A stretch of DNA of 18,940 nucleotides from Acidobacteriota bacterium (lineage in GTDB: Bacteria > Acidobacteriota > UBA6911 > JACQSX01), in NCBI GenBank assembly GCA_016199665.1, contig JACQGG010000175.1:1-18940 (forward strand). The letters run 5' to 3'. The notes beneath the pieces were generated by a model that was given only the letters and a program-made list of their open reading frames with translations, searched no databases and was not told where the DNA came from. Position numbers and translations under genes: made by a program. Shown here in pieces: positions 1 through 6,861 of the stretch. How positions within the stretch are numbered: the stretch's first letter is position 1; every line of letters begins with the position of its first letter.

Positions 1-98
1 AGCCTCTCCTGAGCCCGCAGCGGCGGGGCAACGGTACAGACGGAAAGTGCCAGCAGGCACACGCAAGAAACCCTTGTCCGACATAACAAAATCGTCAT
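1..98 (-). CDS. Secreted or outer-membrane protein, N-terminus only (cut by window edge)
   Basis: Reading leftward from an ATG at 98-96, the frame stays open to the window edge (32 codons). The peptide starts MTILLCRTRVSCVCLLALS and continues to APPLRAQER: a short basic start, a hydrophobic core and an A-x-A-like site before QE, which is a typical Sec signal peptide. A G-rich Shine-Dalgarno (GGGGGA, about 110-106) lies 7-8 bases before the ATG, and a perfect extended -10 (TGGTATAAT) lies about 24 bases further upstream. Promoter, ribosome-binding site and signal peptide agree with one another, so I think the gene is real. The mature part lies outside the window, so no function can be given. 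Both receptors in this window also have signal peptides ending in AQ, so an envelope protein is likely. Confidence 0.55.
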   Translation of the reverse strand, partial: MTILLCRTRVSCVCLLALSVCTVAPPLRAQER

Positions 99-913
99 TG
101 CTCATCCCCCGAAGGATATGGAGCGGCGATTATACCACCGGCGCCCGACCGCCCACAGAAAACTGCTTCCATCCGCCTCCCACCGGGCCGGCGGGCTCAC
201 GGTAACTTTCCACTTTGCAGGACGGTATCTAAAAAATAAGCATTCCCGAAATAGGCATTCCCGTTTTGGCGCGCCCGACGTTTGCGGCAGAAGATGCCCG
301 CATCGGCCTGTCCAGCGAAAAGAGAAGACAAGAAAAGGAGTGGAAAGGGACAGGGCAAAAAAATGTCCCAAGTGACAAGCTGCTCGGACCTGCGTCGACT
401 TACGTGCCCCGCGTTTTAGCCACTCGCCCGTCTCTTGGCCGCCGACCCTTGCGGGCCGAAGCCGAGCCGAGTTTGGCTCGGGACAACCGTCGCTGAGGTA
501 TCGCGACCTCTTATGTGCCCTGAATGGCTTCTCCCGTTCATTCAACCGATCCGTTTCCAGACCTGCTGTGCCCGGGCCCCACTCGAGGACAACCGCTGTC
601 GCGATTCGTGCTTACCTCTTGGGACAATGGCGATTCTACTCCCCCGCCCGAGGCAGTCAACCGGAAAATTGAAGATTTCCGAGGTGCACTGAAATACAGC
701 AATCCTGCACCACGGTGGATTTCAAGCTCCATGCGCCTCTCTTCTTGTTTTCCACAGAAAAATCCACAGGCCAGCTATTCATTTTTTCGTTTTCCGGAAC
801 CCGAAGAATATTGTGCAACAGAAATATTGCATGTCGTGCTGGATTTCTCCAATATGTTGTCAGGTCGCGGCGATGCGGCAGGCAGTTTATAGCCGGGTTC
901 CGGATCTAGCAGT
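99..913. other. Gene-poor stretch of about 800 bases
   Basis: Several short open frames exist here on both strands, but none has a recognisable domain, a believable start or protein-like composition, so I call no gene. Visible items are: a perfect 7-bp hairpin at 462-481 (CCGAGCC/GGCTCGG, 6-base loop); two related short stretches near 478 and 582 (CTCG..GACAACCG...TCGC); a direct repeat of GCATTCCCG near 240-265; tandem TCCACAG motifs at 751-757 and 763-769; and paired AATATTG motifs at 807 and 823. The last hundred bases should hold the promoter of the phosphate genes, but no clear -35/-10 pair is visible. Confidence 0.5.
129..137 (-). promoter_or_regulatory. Extended -10 promoter of the leftward gene at 98
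   Basis: On the minus strand TATAAT (positions 134-129) is preceded by TGG, giving an extended -10 element. No good -35 lies 17 bases upstream, as is usual for extended -10 promoters. The predicted start of transcription near 122 leaves a leader of about 24 bases before the ATG at 98. Confidence 0.45.
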
Positions 914-1534
914 ATGGCGCTCATCGACTGGTTCCGAAAAAACGAGAAGTTCACTGATGTCTTCCAGTCCATGACGTCCAACCTTACGGCTGCCTGCCTT
1001 TTGCTGGAGCGGCTTCTGGCCACTGACGAGGGCGATTGCGACGTGACCCGTCAAATCAAGGACCACGAGCGCCGGGGCGATCAACTGGTCAAGGAGGTGA
1101 TCCAGAAGCTGGACATCACCTTCATCACTCCGTTTGATCGCGAGGACATTCACGAGCTGGCCGAAGTGCTGGACGATGTGCTCGATCTGATCCATCGCGC
1201 CGCCTCCAAGATGGATATGTACAGGATCCGCAGGGAAGTCCCCGGCGCCCGCGCTCTCGCCCAACTGCTGACCGAACAGAGTCACGAACTGGAGGCCGCG
1301 GTTACGCACTTGAAGGACTCTCGGGAGGTACTCCTGCGTTGTGAGCGCGTCAACGAGCTGGAACACAACGGGGACACGGTCTATACTGAAACGGTCCGCT
1401 CCATTTTCGACAATGTCTCCGACCCGGTGGAGTTGATCAAACTGAAGGAAATCGTGGAGACGCTGGAGGCAGCTCTCAACTGCAGCGAAGACGTATCGGA
1501 CGTCATTGAATCAATCGTGATCAAGAACACCTGA
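914..1534 (+). CDS. DUF47 / PhoU-like phosphate transport regulator
   Basis: This 206-residue, entirely helical protein matches the DUF47 (PhoU_div, PF01865) family in length and sequence. It begins ALIDWFRKNEKF. It carries the acidic metal-binding helices of the family, around HERRGDQLVKEV (residues 51-62) and FDREDIHELAEVLDDVLD (about residues 75-92), and the conserved DNVSDPVELIKLKEI stretch near the C-terminus. Family members bind metal ions and are usually encoded beside low-affinity Pit phosphate permeases, which they are thought to gate or regulate in the cytoplasm. The next gene starts 11 bases downstream and is a Pit permease, so the two are almost certainly one operon. The ATG at 914 gives the normal family N-terminus; the ribosome-binding site is weak. 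Regulation by phosphate is inferred from the family, as no Pho box was recognised. Confidence 0.92.
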   Translation: MALIDWFRKNEKFTDVFQSMTSNLTAACLLLERLLATDEGDCDVTRQIKDHERRGDQLVKEVIQKLDITFITPFDREDIHELAEVLDDVLDLIHRAASKMDMYRIRREVPGARALAQLLTEQSHELEAAVTHLKDSREVLLRCERVNELEHNGDTVYTETVRSIFDNVSDPVELIKLKEIVETLEAALNCSEDVSDVIESIVIKNT

Positions 1535-1545
1535 CCCTTCCGTGA

Positions 1546-2550
1546 ATGTTGCTCTACTCCCTTGTGTTCATCATTCTTATCGCGCTGGTGTTCGATTTTC
1601 TCAATGGTTTCCACGATGCCGCCAACTCCATCGCGACGGTGGTCTCAACTCGCGTGCTGACCCCCCTTCAGGCCGTGATTTGGGCCGCCTTTTTCAACTT
1701 CGTGGCCGCCTTTGGCTTCGGCACGGCCGTGGCGAAGACCGTGGGCGCCGGGATGATTGATGTCACGCAGGTCACCCGGACGGTCATTCTGGGCGGACTT
1801 CTGGGGGCCATTGCGTGGAACATCATTACCTGGTACTTCGGTCTCCCGACCAGCAGCTCCCATGCCTTGATTGGCGGCTACGCGGGAGCGGCGGTGACGC
1901 GCTCCGGCTGGTCCGTCATCATTCCGAGCGGCTGGAGCAAGACGCTTTCGTTCATCGTTCTCTCCCCACTCATGGGAATGGCGCTGGCGCTGATTCTTGC
2001 ATTCGCTGCCTATGCGCTTGTTCGGAACAAAATGCCGTCCCGCGTGGACAGCCGATTCCGCCGGCTGCAACTAATCTCCGCGGCGGTCTACAGCCTGGGA
2101 CATGGAACCAATGATGCACAAAAGACCATGGGCATCATCGCCGGCGTGTTGTTTTCCGCGGGGTACCTGTCGCAGTTCGAGGTGCCATTCTGGGTGGTGC
2201 TGATCTGTCATGCCGCTATTGCCATGGGAACCCTGTTTGGGGGCTGGCGGATCGTCAAGACCATGGGACAGAAGATTGTAAAACTCCGCCCCATCGGGGG
2301 CTTTTGTGCGGAAACAGCCGGCGCCGTCACCATACTTGGAGCAGCCTACTGGGGGATTCCGGTCAGCACCACGCACACGATTACGGGCTCTATTGTGGGT
2401 GTGGGATCGCTGCACGGCCTTCCCGCGGTCAAATGGGGAGTCGCCGGCCGGATTGTCTGGGCCTGGATATTGACCATCCCCGCCTCGGCGTTCATGGCCG
2501 CCGTCAGCTATCTCCTGGTGGTGCAGCTGGTCGCGCGCGCCGGCTTCTAG
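1546..2550 (+). CDS. pit: Pit-family inorganic phosphate permease
   Basis: This 334-residue integral membrane protein belongs to the PHO4/PiT family (PF01384). It has the two inverted signature motifs: NGFHDAANSIATVVSTR at about residues 21-37, and GHGTNDAQKTMGI at about 184-196. Each is followed further on by a second conserved element: GLPTSSSHALIGGYAG in the first half, and GIPVSTTHTITGSIVGVG in the second. The length is that of bacterial PitA-like proteins without the large insert. Such carriers import phosphate, usually as a neutral metal-phosphate complex, coupled to protons or sodium. The gene begins 11 bases after the DUF47 gene with no strong Shine-Dalgarno, suggesting translational coupling. 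A 96-bp palindromic repeat starts eight bases after the stop codon. Confidence 0.95.
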   Translation: MLLYSLVFIILIALVFDFLNGFHDAANSIATVVSTRVLTPLQAVIWAAFFNFVAAFGFGTAVAKTVGAGMIDVTQVTRTVILGGLLGAIAWNIITWYFGLPTSSSHALIGGYAGAAVTRSGWSVIIPSGWSKTLSFIVLSPLMGMALALILAFAAYALVRNKMPSRVDSRFRRLQLISAAVYSLGHGTNDAQKTMGIIAGVLFSAGYLSQFEVPFWVVLICHAAIAMGTLFGGWRIVKTMGQKIVKLRPIGGFCAETAGAVTILGAAYWGIPVSTTHTITGSIVGVGSLHGLPAVKWGVAGRIVWAWILTIPASAFMAAVSYLLVVQLVARAGF

Positions 2551-2558
2551 CCCAAGTG

Positions 2559-2654
2559 CGTCACCGAACCGCGACCCCCAGGAACCGGCGCGGAATTCGA
2601 ATGAATTAGCGCGGAGTTAGCGCGCCGCTTTGTTACGGGCGCCGCTCTGTGACG
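2559..2654. repeat. Palindromic intergenic repeat, full copy
   Basis: The ends of this 96-bp stretch are imperfect inverted repeats: CGTCACCGAACCGCGA at 2559-2574 against the complement of 2639-2654, 11 of 16 matching. The interior contains GCGCGG and GCGCGCC blocks. The reverse complement of this element aligns with 10004-10079 (CGTCACAGAGC, AAGCGGCGCGC, TAACTC, CCGCGCCG, GGTCGC in the same order), so it is a dispersed family, probably REP/MITE-like. No protein is encoded. It may also end transcription of the pit operon. Confidence 0.55.
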
Positions 2655-2662
2655 AACTCGGG

Positions 2663-2782
2663 CTAGGAAACTTTGTTACTCAACAGGGTCCAAAGCAGTG
2701 CCAGAACAAGCAGGATCATCAGCAGATACAGAGCTCCCGCGAGGTTCTGAAGCAGGCGGCGCGTGGCACGATGCAGGTGCAA
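2663..2782 (-). CDS. Candidate 39-residue single-span membrane peptide
   Basis: A short leftward frame starts at TTG (2782-2780) and stops at TAG (2665-2663). The peptide has a basic N-terminus (HLHRATRRLLQN), then about 20 hydrophobic residues (AGALYLLMILLVLALLWTLL), then the polar tail SNKVS: the layout of a small single-pass protein. Immediately upstream is a strong GGAGGTGA Shine-Dalgarno, preceded by a 9-bp hairpin and a TTGACA/TTTCAT promoter with a 17-bp spacer. An in-frame stop two codons before the TTG rules out a longer protein. I recognise no family. The case rests on regulatory signals and composition; the TTG start and the small size keep confidence moderate. Confidence 0.45.
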   Translation of the reverse strand: MHLHRATRRLLQNLAGALYLLMILLVLALLWTLLSNKVS

Positions 2783-2787
2783 CCCTC

Positions 2788-2868
2788 ACCTCCTCGGCGA
2801 AGGGCCACCATGGCCCTTCTGGCGCGTTCTCCCCCTTTTATGAAACCTCAATCCGGCGTCAGTGTCAA
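2788..2868 (-). promoter_or_regulatory. Promoter, leader hairpin and RBS for the 39-residue peptide
   Basis: On the minus strand a perfect TTGACA (2868-2863) is followed after exactly 17 bases by TTTCAT (2845-2840; four of six match the -10 consensus). The predicted leader contains a perfect 9-bp stem (2819-2811 pairing with 2807-2799, 3-base loop) and ends in GGAGGTGA a few bases before the TTG start. The hairpin lies just upstream of the ribosome-binding site, where it could affect translation. Confidence 0.4.
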
Positions 2869-2967
2869 GCCGGGGAGCCGTCACGACGGGATGACGGCAG
2901 GCGAATGAGAGCTGCGGAATTCAGATTTTGTCATTTCCGACGCGTCGCCCGTCCGGGCTGAGCCGCT

Positions 2968-4221
2968 ATGGCTGAGACGACCTGGCCAGAAGCCACCCGT
3001 CAGCAGGATCTGGAATCACAGATTCGCCAGGGAGGCGGCTGGAAAAACATCGAGAAGCAGCATCAGAAGGGCCGCTTAACCGCCCGCGAACGGATCGAAA
3101 AGCTTTTGGATCCCGGCTCCTTTTTTTTCGAGATCGGCCTGTGGGCGGCTTTTGACAGGTACGCGGAATGGGGCGGCGCTCCGGCGGGGGGAATCGTCTG
3201 CGGCGTGGGCCGGGTGGCGGAAGCGCGGCACATGATCATCGCCAATGACGCCACGGTCAAGGCAGGAGCGTTCTTTCCCATGACGGTAAAAAAACTCCTG
3301 CGCGCACAACATATGGCCATGGCGGCGCGCCTGCCGCTGATTTACCTGGTGGACTCTGCCGGCGTATTCCTGCCGCTGCAGGATGAGGTCTTTCCCGATG
3401 AGGACGACTTTGGCCGCATCTTCAGGAACAACGCAGTCATCAGCGCAGCCGGAATCCCGCAGACTGCGGCCATCATGGGTTCGTGTGTCGCCGGGGGCGC
3501 CTATCTTCCCGTCATGTGTGATCGCATCCTGATGACCGAGGGAAGCGGGTTATACATTGCGGGACCGTCGCTGGTGAAGGCGGCGATTGGCAAGGAAATC
3601 GGCGACGAGGATTTGGGCGGAGCGCGGCTGCATTCAACTTTAAGCGGCACGGTCGACTTCCGCGAAAAGGACGACTTGGATTGCCTGGCACGCGTTCGAG
3701 CGCTGGCTGCCGACTCCTTCCGACCCGCGGCTGCCGTTTTGCCAAACGAGGAACTGGAAGAGTTCCATCCCATCGCCGAAGGTGAATTGTACTGCCAGAG
3801 GCGCCTTCGGGTCGGGAGCCTACCGGCGGATTTCGTGCTCCTGCGGCCGGGCTTCTCCGCTCAATTTGACCCGGTGAAAGCGCGTGCTTTTCTGGACAGC
3901 GCCCGCCACCGCAGGGAGGTCGTCGTCGTCCTGTGCCAGCTCGGTTCGCTTGCATTCAACGACGCCGCCGCCCTGGCCGACTTTGCGTTTGAATGCTGCC
4001 AGGCCGGTCCGCAGGTACTGCTGGTACAGTCGTCCTGGCAGGACCTCATGCTTCGGCACGGGTCTCGCAGTCTGGCCCCGGCGATGGTGCTATCCCCTTT
4101 TGGGGAGGAATCGGCCCTCGCCGCGGCACGCCTCTGGACTGATCTGCTTTACCCGGCTGACAGTTTCCTGCAAATCCTGGAGGAAGCTCTCTCCATCCTG
4201 GGGGAGAATACCGGGCAGTGA
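2968..4221 (+). CDS. Acyl-CoA carboxyltransferase subunit (methylcrotonyl-CoA carboxylase beta-like), shortened C-terminus
   Basis: The first 240 or so residues are a carboxyltransferase N-domain of the biotin-dependent carboxylase family. GRLTARERIEKLLDPGSF is near residues 32-49. The mid part LVDSAGVFLPLQDEVFPDEDDFGRIF followed by GSCVAGGAYLPVMCD resembles methylcrotonyl-CoA carboxylase beta, where the GG-A segment forms the acyl-CoA oxyanion site. The protein has 417 residues; the family usually has about 510-540. The C-domain begins (PGFSAQFDPVKARAFLD) but lacks the usual GGSFGAGNYGMCGRAY-type biotin-binding block. HMG-CoA lyase and a crotonase follow, so the context is leucine breakdown. 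No biotin carboxylase (alpha) subunit lies in the window. It may act with a distant partner, or the C-domain may have decayed. The start at 2968 gives a normal family N-terminus; its Shine-Dalgarno is weak. Confidence 0.85.
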   Translation: MAETTWPEATRQQDLESQIRQGGGWKNIEKQHQKGRLTARERIEKLLDPGSFFFEIGLWAAFDRYAEWGGAPAGGIVCGVGRVAEARHMIIANDATVKAGAFFPMTVKKLLRAQHMAMAARLPLIYLVDSAGVFLPLQDEVFPDEDDFGRIFRNNAVISAAGIPQTAAIMGSCVAGGAYLPVMCDRILMTEGSGLYIAGPSLVKAAIGKEIGDEDLGGARLHSTLSGTVDFREKDDLDCLARVRALAADSFRPAAAVLPNEELEEFHPIAEGELYCQRRLRVGSLPADFVLLRPGFSAQFDPVKARAFLDSARHRREVVVVLCQLGSLAFNDAAALADFAFECCQAGPQVLLVQSSWQDLMLRHGSRSLAPAMVLSPFGEESALAAARLWTDLLYPADSFLQILEEALSILGENTGQ

Positions 4222-4279
4222 GGCGGCAATTTCGGCGACGGCGCCGCGAGCGGAGTTTTGACGGCGCGACTTGGGACTC

Positions 4280-5191
4280 ATGACCGGCGACAAAGATCGG
4301 CATCACTCCAAAGGATCGGCGCAACCCGGCATTGTACTGGTGGAGACGCCTCGGGATGCCTTCCAGGGAATCGGCCGGCTTATTCCCACCGCTGAGAAAA
4401 TCGCGCATATCGAGAAACTAATCGCAGCGGGGTTTCGCCAGATCGACATCGGCAGCTTTGTTTCTCCCAGGGCGGTGCCCCAGATGCAGGACAGCGAAGC
4501 CGTGCTGCAGGCGATCACGCCCGGCCGGAATCTTTTCCTGATCGCCATCATCGCCAATGAACGCGGCCTGGAGCGCGCCGCTGCCACGGGAAAGATCAAC
4601 GCGGTGGGATTTCCTTTTTCGATCTCCGATTCCTTTCAGCTCCAGAACACGCACAGAGCGATCGCCCAAACGTGGCCGATCGTGGAGGCTCTGGTGCGGC
4701 GGTGTGAGGCCCTGCAGATGGACTTTATCCTTTACCTTTCCATGGCCTTTGGAAACCCGTACGCCGATCCCTGGACGGCGGATCGGGTGGTCGAGTTTCT
4801 GCGCCGTCTGGTAGAAAAGGGGGTCAGAAACTTTTCCCTGGCCGATACCACGTCGGAGGCAGACCCCGGCCGGATCCGGCAGGTGGTTGCTCTCTGCCGG
4901 AAAGCATTTCCCGACCTCCAGCTTGGGATACACTTGCACAGCGACCCTGCCGGCTGGCGTGCAAAACTGGCGGCTGCGCTGGAGGCCGGCGCCTGCCGGG
5001 TCGACAGCGCGGTCGGGGGCATGGGAGGTTGCCCCTTCGCAGGCAAAGAGCTGGTGGGAAACCTTCCCAGCGAAGGAGTGGTGGAACTGCTGGAATCGCG
5101 CGGAGTCGCGACCGGCATAGATCAGGGGCGTTTGCAGCTCTGCGTAGAGAGCGCGCGGCGCATTATGGAGCAGTATGGAAAAACCCGTTGA
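4280..5191 (+). CDS. Hydroxymethylglutaryl-CoA lyase
   Basis: This is an HMGL-like TIM-barrel protein of about 303 residues. It splits 3-hydroxy-3-methylglutaryl-CoA into acetyl-CoA and acetoacetate, the last step of leucine catabolism, and requires a divalent metal. Visible family features are: the N-terminal VETPRDAFQ (the R-D catalytic pair; other members have GPRDGLQ); IDIGSFVSPRAVPQM after the second strand; the metal-binding HLH in GIHLHSD; and the C-terminal loop GGMGGCPFAGKELVGN, which carries the catalytic cysteine. The ATG at 4280 is chosen as start. A TTG three codons upstream (4271) is possible, and neither has a strong Shine-Dalgarno. The gene follows the carboxylase after 58 bases and overlaps the next gene by 17 bases, so all three are probably co-transcribed. 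Confidence 0.92.
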   Translation: MTGDKDRHHSKGSAQPGIVLVETPRDAFQGIGRLIPTAEKIAHIEKLIAAGFRQIDIGSFVSPRAVPQMQDSEAVLQAITPGRNLFLIAIIANERGLERAAATGKINAVGFPFSISDSFQLQNTHRAIAQTWPIVEALVRRCEALQMDFILYLSMAFGNPYADPWTADRVVEFLRRLVEKGVRNFSLADTTSEADPGRIRQVVALCRKAFPDLQLGIHLHSDPAGWRAKLAAALEAGACRVDSAVGGMGGCPFAGKELVGNLPSEGVVELLESRGVATGIDQGRLQLCVESARRIMEQYGKTR

Positions 5192-5963
5192 CGACAAAGT
5201 TCTGTTGAGGCTGGAACCGCCGGTGGCTGTCTTGGTCCTGAACGATCCTGAGATCCGGAATCCGCTGTCCCCGGACATGGTATTGGCGCTTCAAGCTGCG
5301 CTGGACCGCGTGGAGCAGGAGCGGCAGGTGAAGGTCGTGATACTGACCGGCGCCGGAAAGGCTTTTTCTGCGGGCGTCGACTTGAACTCGCTGCGGCGCA
5401 TGACGGAAAGCTCGGCCGAACAAAGCCGGCAGGACTCGATGCGGGTCGCCGGTCTGTTTCGGCGAATCTACCTGTTCGGAAAGCCTGTAATCGCGGCAGT
5501 CAACGGACCTGCGGTCGCGGGAGGGTGTGGCCTGATGAGCGTTTGCGATCTATCGCTGGCCGCGCCGGAAGCCCGATTCGGCTACTCGGAGGTCAAGGTA
5601 GGCTTTATTCCCGCTCTGGTGATGGTGTTTCTGCTGCGTCAAGTGGGCGAGAAAACGGCCAAGGAACTGCTCCTGACCGGACGGATGATCCAGCCGGAGC
5701 AGGCGCTTCGCCTGGGACTGATCAACGAGATCGTCCCGGCGGACCAACTGTTGGCGCGGGCCCGTGAAGTGGCCCTGGAAATTGTAGGCAACTCACCCGA
5801 CGCCGTGACCCTGACCAAACAACTGGTGGCCCACCAGCACGGGCAGCAGCTCCTGGAAGCTCTCGAGCTGGCCGTCAACACGAATTCCCTGGTTCGAACC
5901 ACCGACAATTTCCGCGAGGGAGTCACGGCCTTTCTGGAGAAGCGGAAACCCGAATGGAAGTGA
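5175..5963 (+). CDS. Enoyl-CoA hydratase family protein, probably methylglutaconyl-CoA hydratase
   Basis: This 262-residue crotonase-fold protein is of full family length. The first oxyanion loop is GAGKAFSAGVDLNSL (about residues 57-71). The second is AVNGPAVAGGCGLMSVCDL (about 106-124), and FGYSEVKVGFIPA carries the retained catalytic glutamate. The usual first glutamate (GGCEL in classical enoyl-CoA hydratases) is glycine here, as I recall for LiuC-type methylglutaconyl-CoA hydratases. Together with the carboxylase-like gene and HMG-CoA lyase upstream, the likely reaction is hydration of 3-methylglutaconyl-CoA to HMG-CoA. The ATG lies inside the last codons of the lyase gene, indicating translational coupling. 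Specificity cannot be proved from sequence; a general enoyl-CoA hydratase or isomerase is the alternative. Confidence 0.88.
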   Translation: MEKPVDDKVLLRLEPPVAVLVLNDPEIRNPLSPDMVLALQAALDRVEQERQVKVVILTGAGKAFSAGVDLNSLRRMTESSAEQSRQDSMRVAGLFRRIYLFGKPVIAAVNGPAVAGGCGLMSVCDLSLAAPEARFGYSEVKVGFIPALVMVFLLRQVGEKTAKELLLTGRMIQPEQALRLGLINEIVPADQLLARAREVALEIVGNSPDAVTLTKQLVAHQHGQQLLEALELAVNTNSLVRTTDNFREGVTAFLEKRKPEWK

Positions 5964-6041
5964 GCCGCATGGAGAGCCAGCCGGGTCAGTCGCGGACCTG
6001 CTCGTTGGATCCACCCGAAAGAATCTTCACCGCGCGAGTCG

Positions 6042-6064
6042 GAGGGCGTGTTCTCCGCGCCCTC
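6042..6064. terminator. Hairpin between convergent genes
   Basis: GAGGGCG (6042-6048) and CGCCCTC (6058-6064) form a perfect 7-bp stem with a 9-base loop. It sits between the end of the catabolic operon and the end of the oppositely oriented gene at 6075, where a shared terminator would be expected. No T-run follows on either strand, so intrinsic termination is uncertain. Confidence 0.3.
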
Positions 6065-6074
6065 GTTGCTGCGG

Positions 6075-6380
6075 TCACTCTCCCGCTGAGATGGACCCGA
6101 TGACCGATTCCAGCAGCGCCAGAAACTCTGCGCGCGTCAACGTCGTCGTTTCGCCGTTTTTCTTGATCACAAACTCATCTGCGACGCGCAAGAGCGTCGT
6201 TGGGCTGGGACGTCCGATCATTTCTCCTGCCGGGTTGAAACTGCTGTAGGCGCGCGGATTGATGATTCCGCCGGCGTCAAGATTGACAAAGCCGATTTCT
6301 CGATTCCCCACGCGCAGAGTGCACCCGCGCACCACACAGAAGGTCTTCAAAGACGAAAGCGTAAGTTTGCCGTCCGACAT
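6075..6380 (-). CDS. Small hypothetical protein (101 residues)
   Basis: This leftward frame is convergent with the catabolic operon. The product has alternating hydrophobic and polar segments, starting SDGKLTLSSLKTFCVVRGC. In the middle is GFVNLDAGGIINPRAYSSF, and the acidic C-terminal helix contains TRAEFLALLESVIGSI. There is no signal peptide or membrane span. Two cysteines (C15, C20) are close together but form no recognised metal site. I know no family for it. Its composition is protein-like and its position between a stop and a plausible leader (GGGATAACCG before the ATG) makes it a credible gene. A possible weak promoter lies near 6430-6460 (TTGTAT, 17 bases, TATTTT on the minus strand). 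Confidence 0.6.
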   Translation of the reverse strand: MSDGKLTLSSLKTFCVVRGCTLRVGNREIGFVNLDAGGIINPRAYSSFNPAGEMIGRPSPTTLLRVADEFVIKKNGETTTLTRAEFLALLESVIGSISAGE

Positions 6381-6781
6381 CGGTTATCCCAGTGAGGCTG
6401 CAGCCACGCGCAGTCCAGCCTTCAAGGCGAAAATGTAAAAAAATAACACGGAATATTCGCCCATACAAGGGCGTTTGGGGGGTCATTGGGCCTCCATTGT
6501 CTGATTGCTATTTACGCATTCAGATTATGGAGAAAAAAGAAAAAACAGTCAATTCCAACCCACAAATTTGTCGCACGCCCTGGGGGGGGGACCGTCGGTC
6601 GCTGGAGTGCGGCGGCCAGTTGCCGCTCTACTGTAGGGAGGTCGACGACGTGTCGCCTGGAGGTGAACGTGTCACGCGGCGCCCATCACCCCCTCCGTAC
6701 CCCGTCCATTTCTTTCGCAACAATCAAGACCGGTCGCAGCCGGGTCACCGGGGCAGTGAGAACATCTACCCGATTTTATCC
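6381..6781. other. Gene-free divergent intergenic region
   Basis: The region between the small leftward gene and the first receptor holds no gene I can support. It contains an AT-rich patch near 6430-6460 that may be the leftward promoter, a small inverted repeat (CGCCC, 6-base loop, GGGCG, about 6459-6475) and a run of nine G at 6582-6590. Open frames crossing it lack start signals and protein-like composition. Confidence 0.5.
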
Positions 6782-6857
6782 TTGACTCGATTCACCCCCC
6801 AGCCTAGCATGAAGGAAAATCAGCGAGAGAATTTTGTTTTTCTGATCAGCAGGAGGT
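6782..6857 (+). promoter_or_regulatory. Promoter and RBS of receptor 1
   Basis: TTGACT (6782-6787), a 17-bp spacer and TAGCAT (6805-6810) form a sigma-70-like promoter. AGGAGGT (6851-6857) is a strong Shine-Dalgarno five bases before the ATG at 6862. The same arrangement, including the C-rich spacer ending CC before TAGCATG and the sequence TCAGCAGGAGGTC, occurs before receptor 2. That conservation in non-coding DNA supports the call. Confidence 0.65.
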
Positions 6858-6861
6858 CGCC

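Noticed and set aside
102..545. A 147-codon leftward open frame and several overlapping rightward frames in the first 900 bases
   Set aside because: They are rich in Arg, Ser and Pro as expected from GC-rich non-coding DNA, have no domain and no ribosome-binding site, and the true leftward start at 98 with its promoter lies inside this region.
748..768. Two DnaA-box-like motifs (TTTTCCACA and AAATCCACA) in gene-free DNA
   Set aside because: Only one matches the consensus, there is no AT-rich unwinding region with further boxes, and no dnaA or dnaN gene nearby; chance is enough.
2630..2961. Rightward frames between pit and the carboxylase gene
   Set aside because: They lack hydrophobic cores and ribosome-binding sites and are out-competed by the leftward small-peptide signals in the same stretch.
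6582..6590. Run of nine G, a possible phase-variable tract
   Set aside because: It lies in no credible gene and far from the -35/-10 spacer of the receptor promoter, so no switching mechanism is visible.
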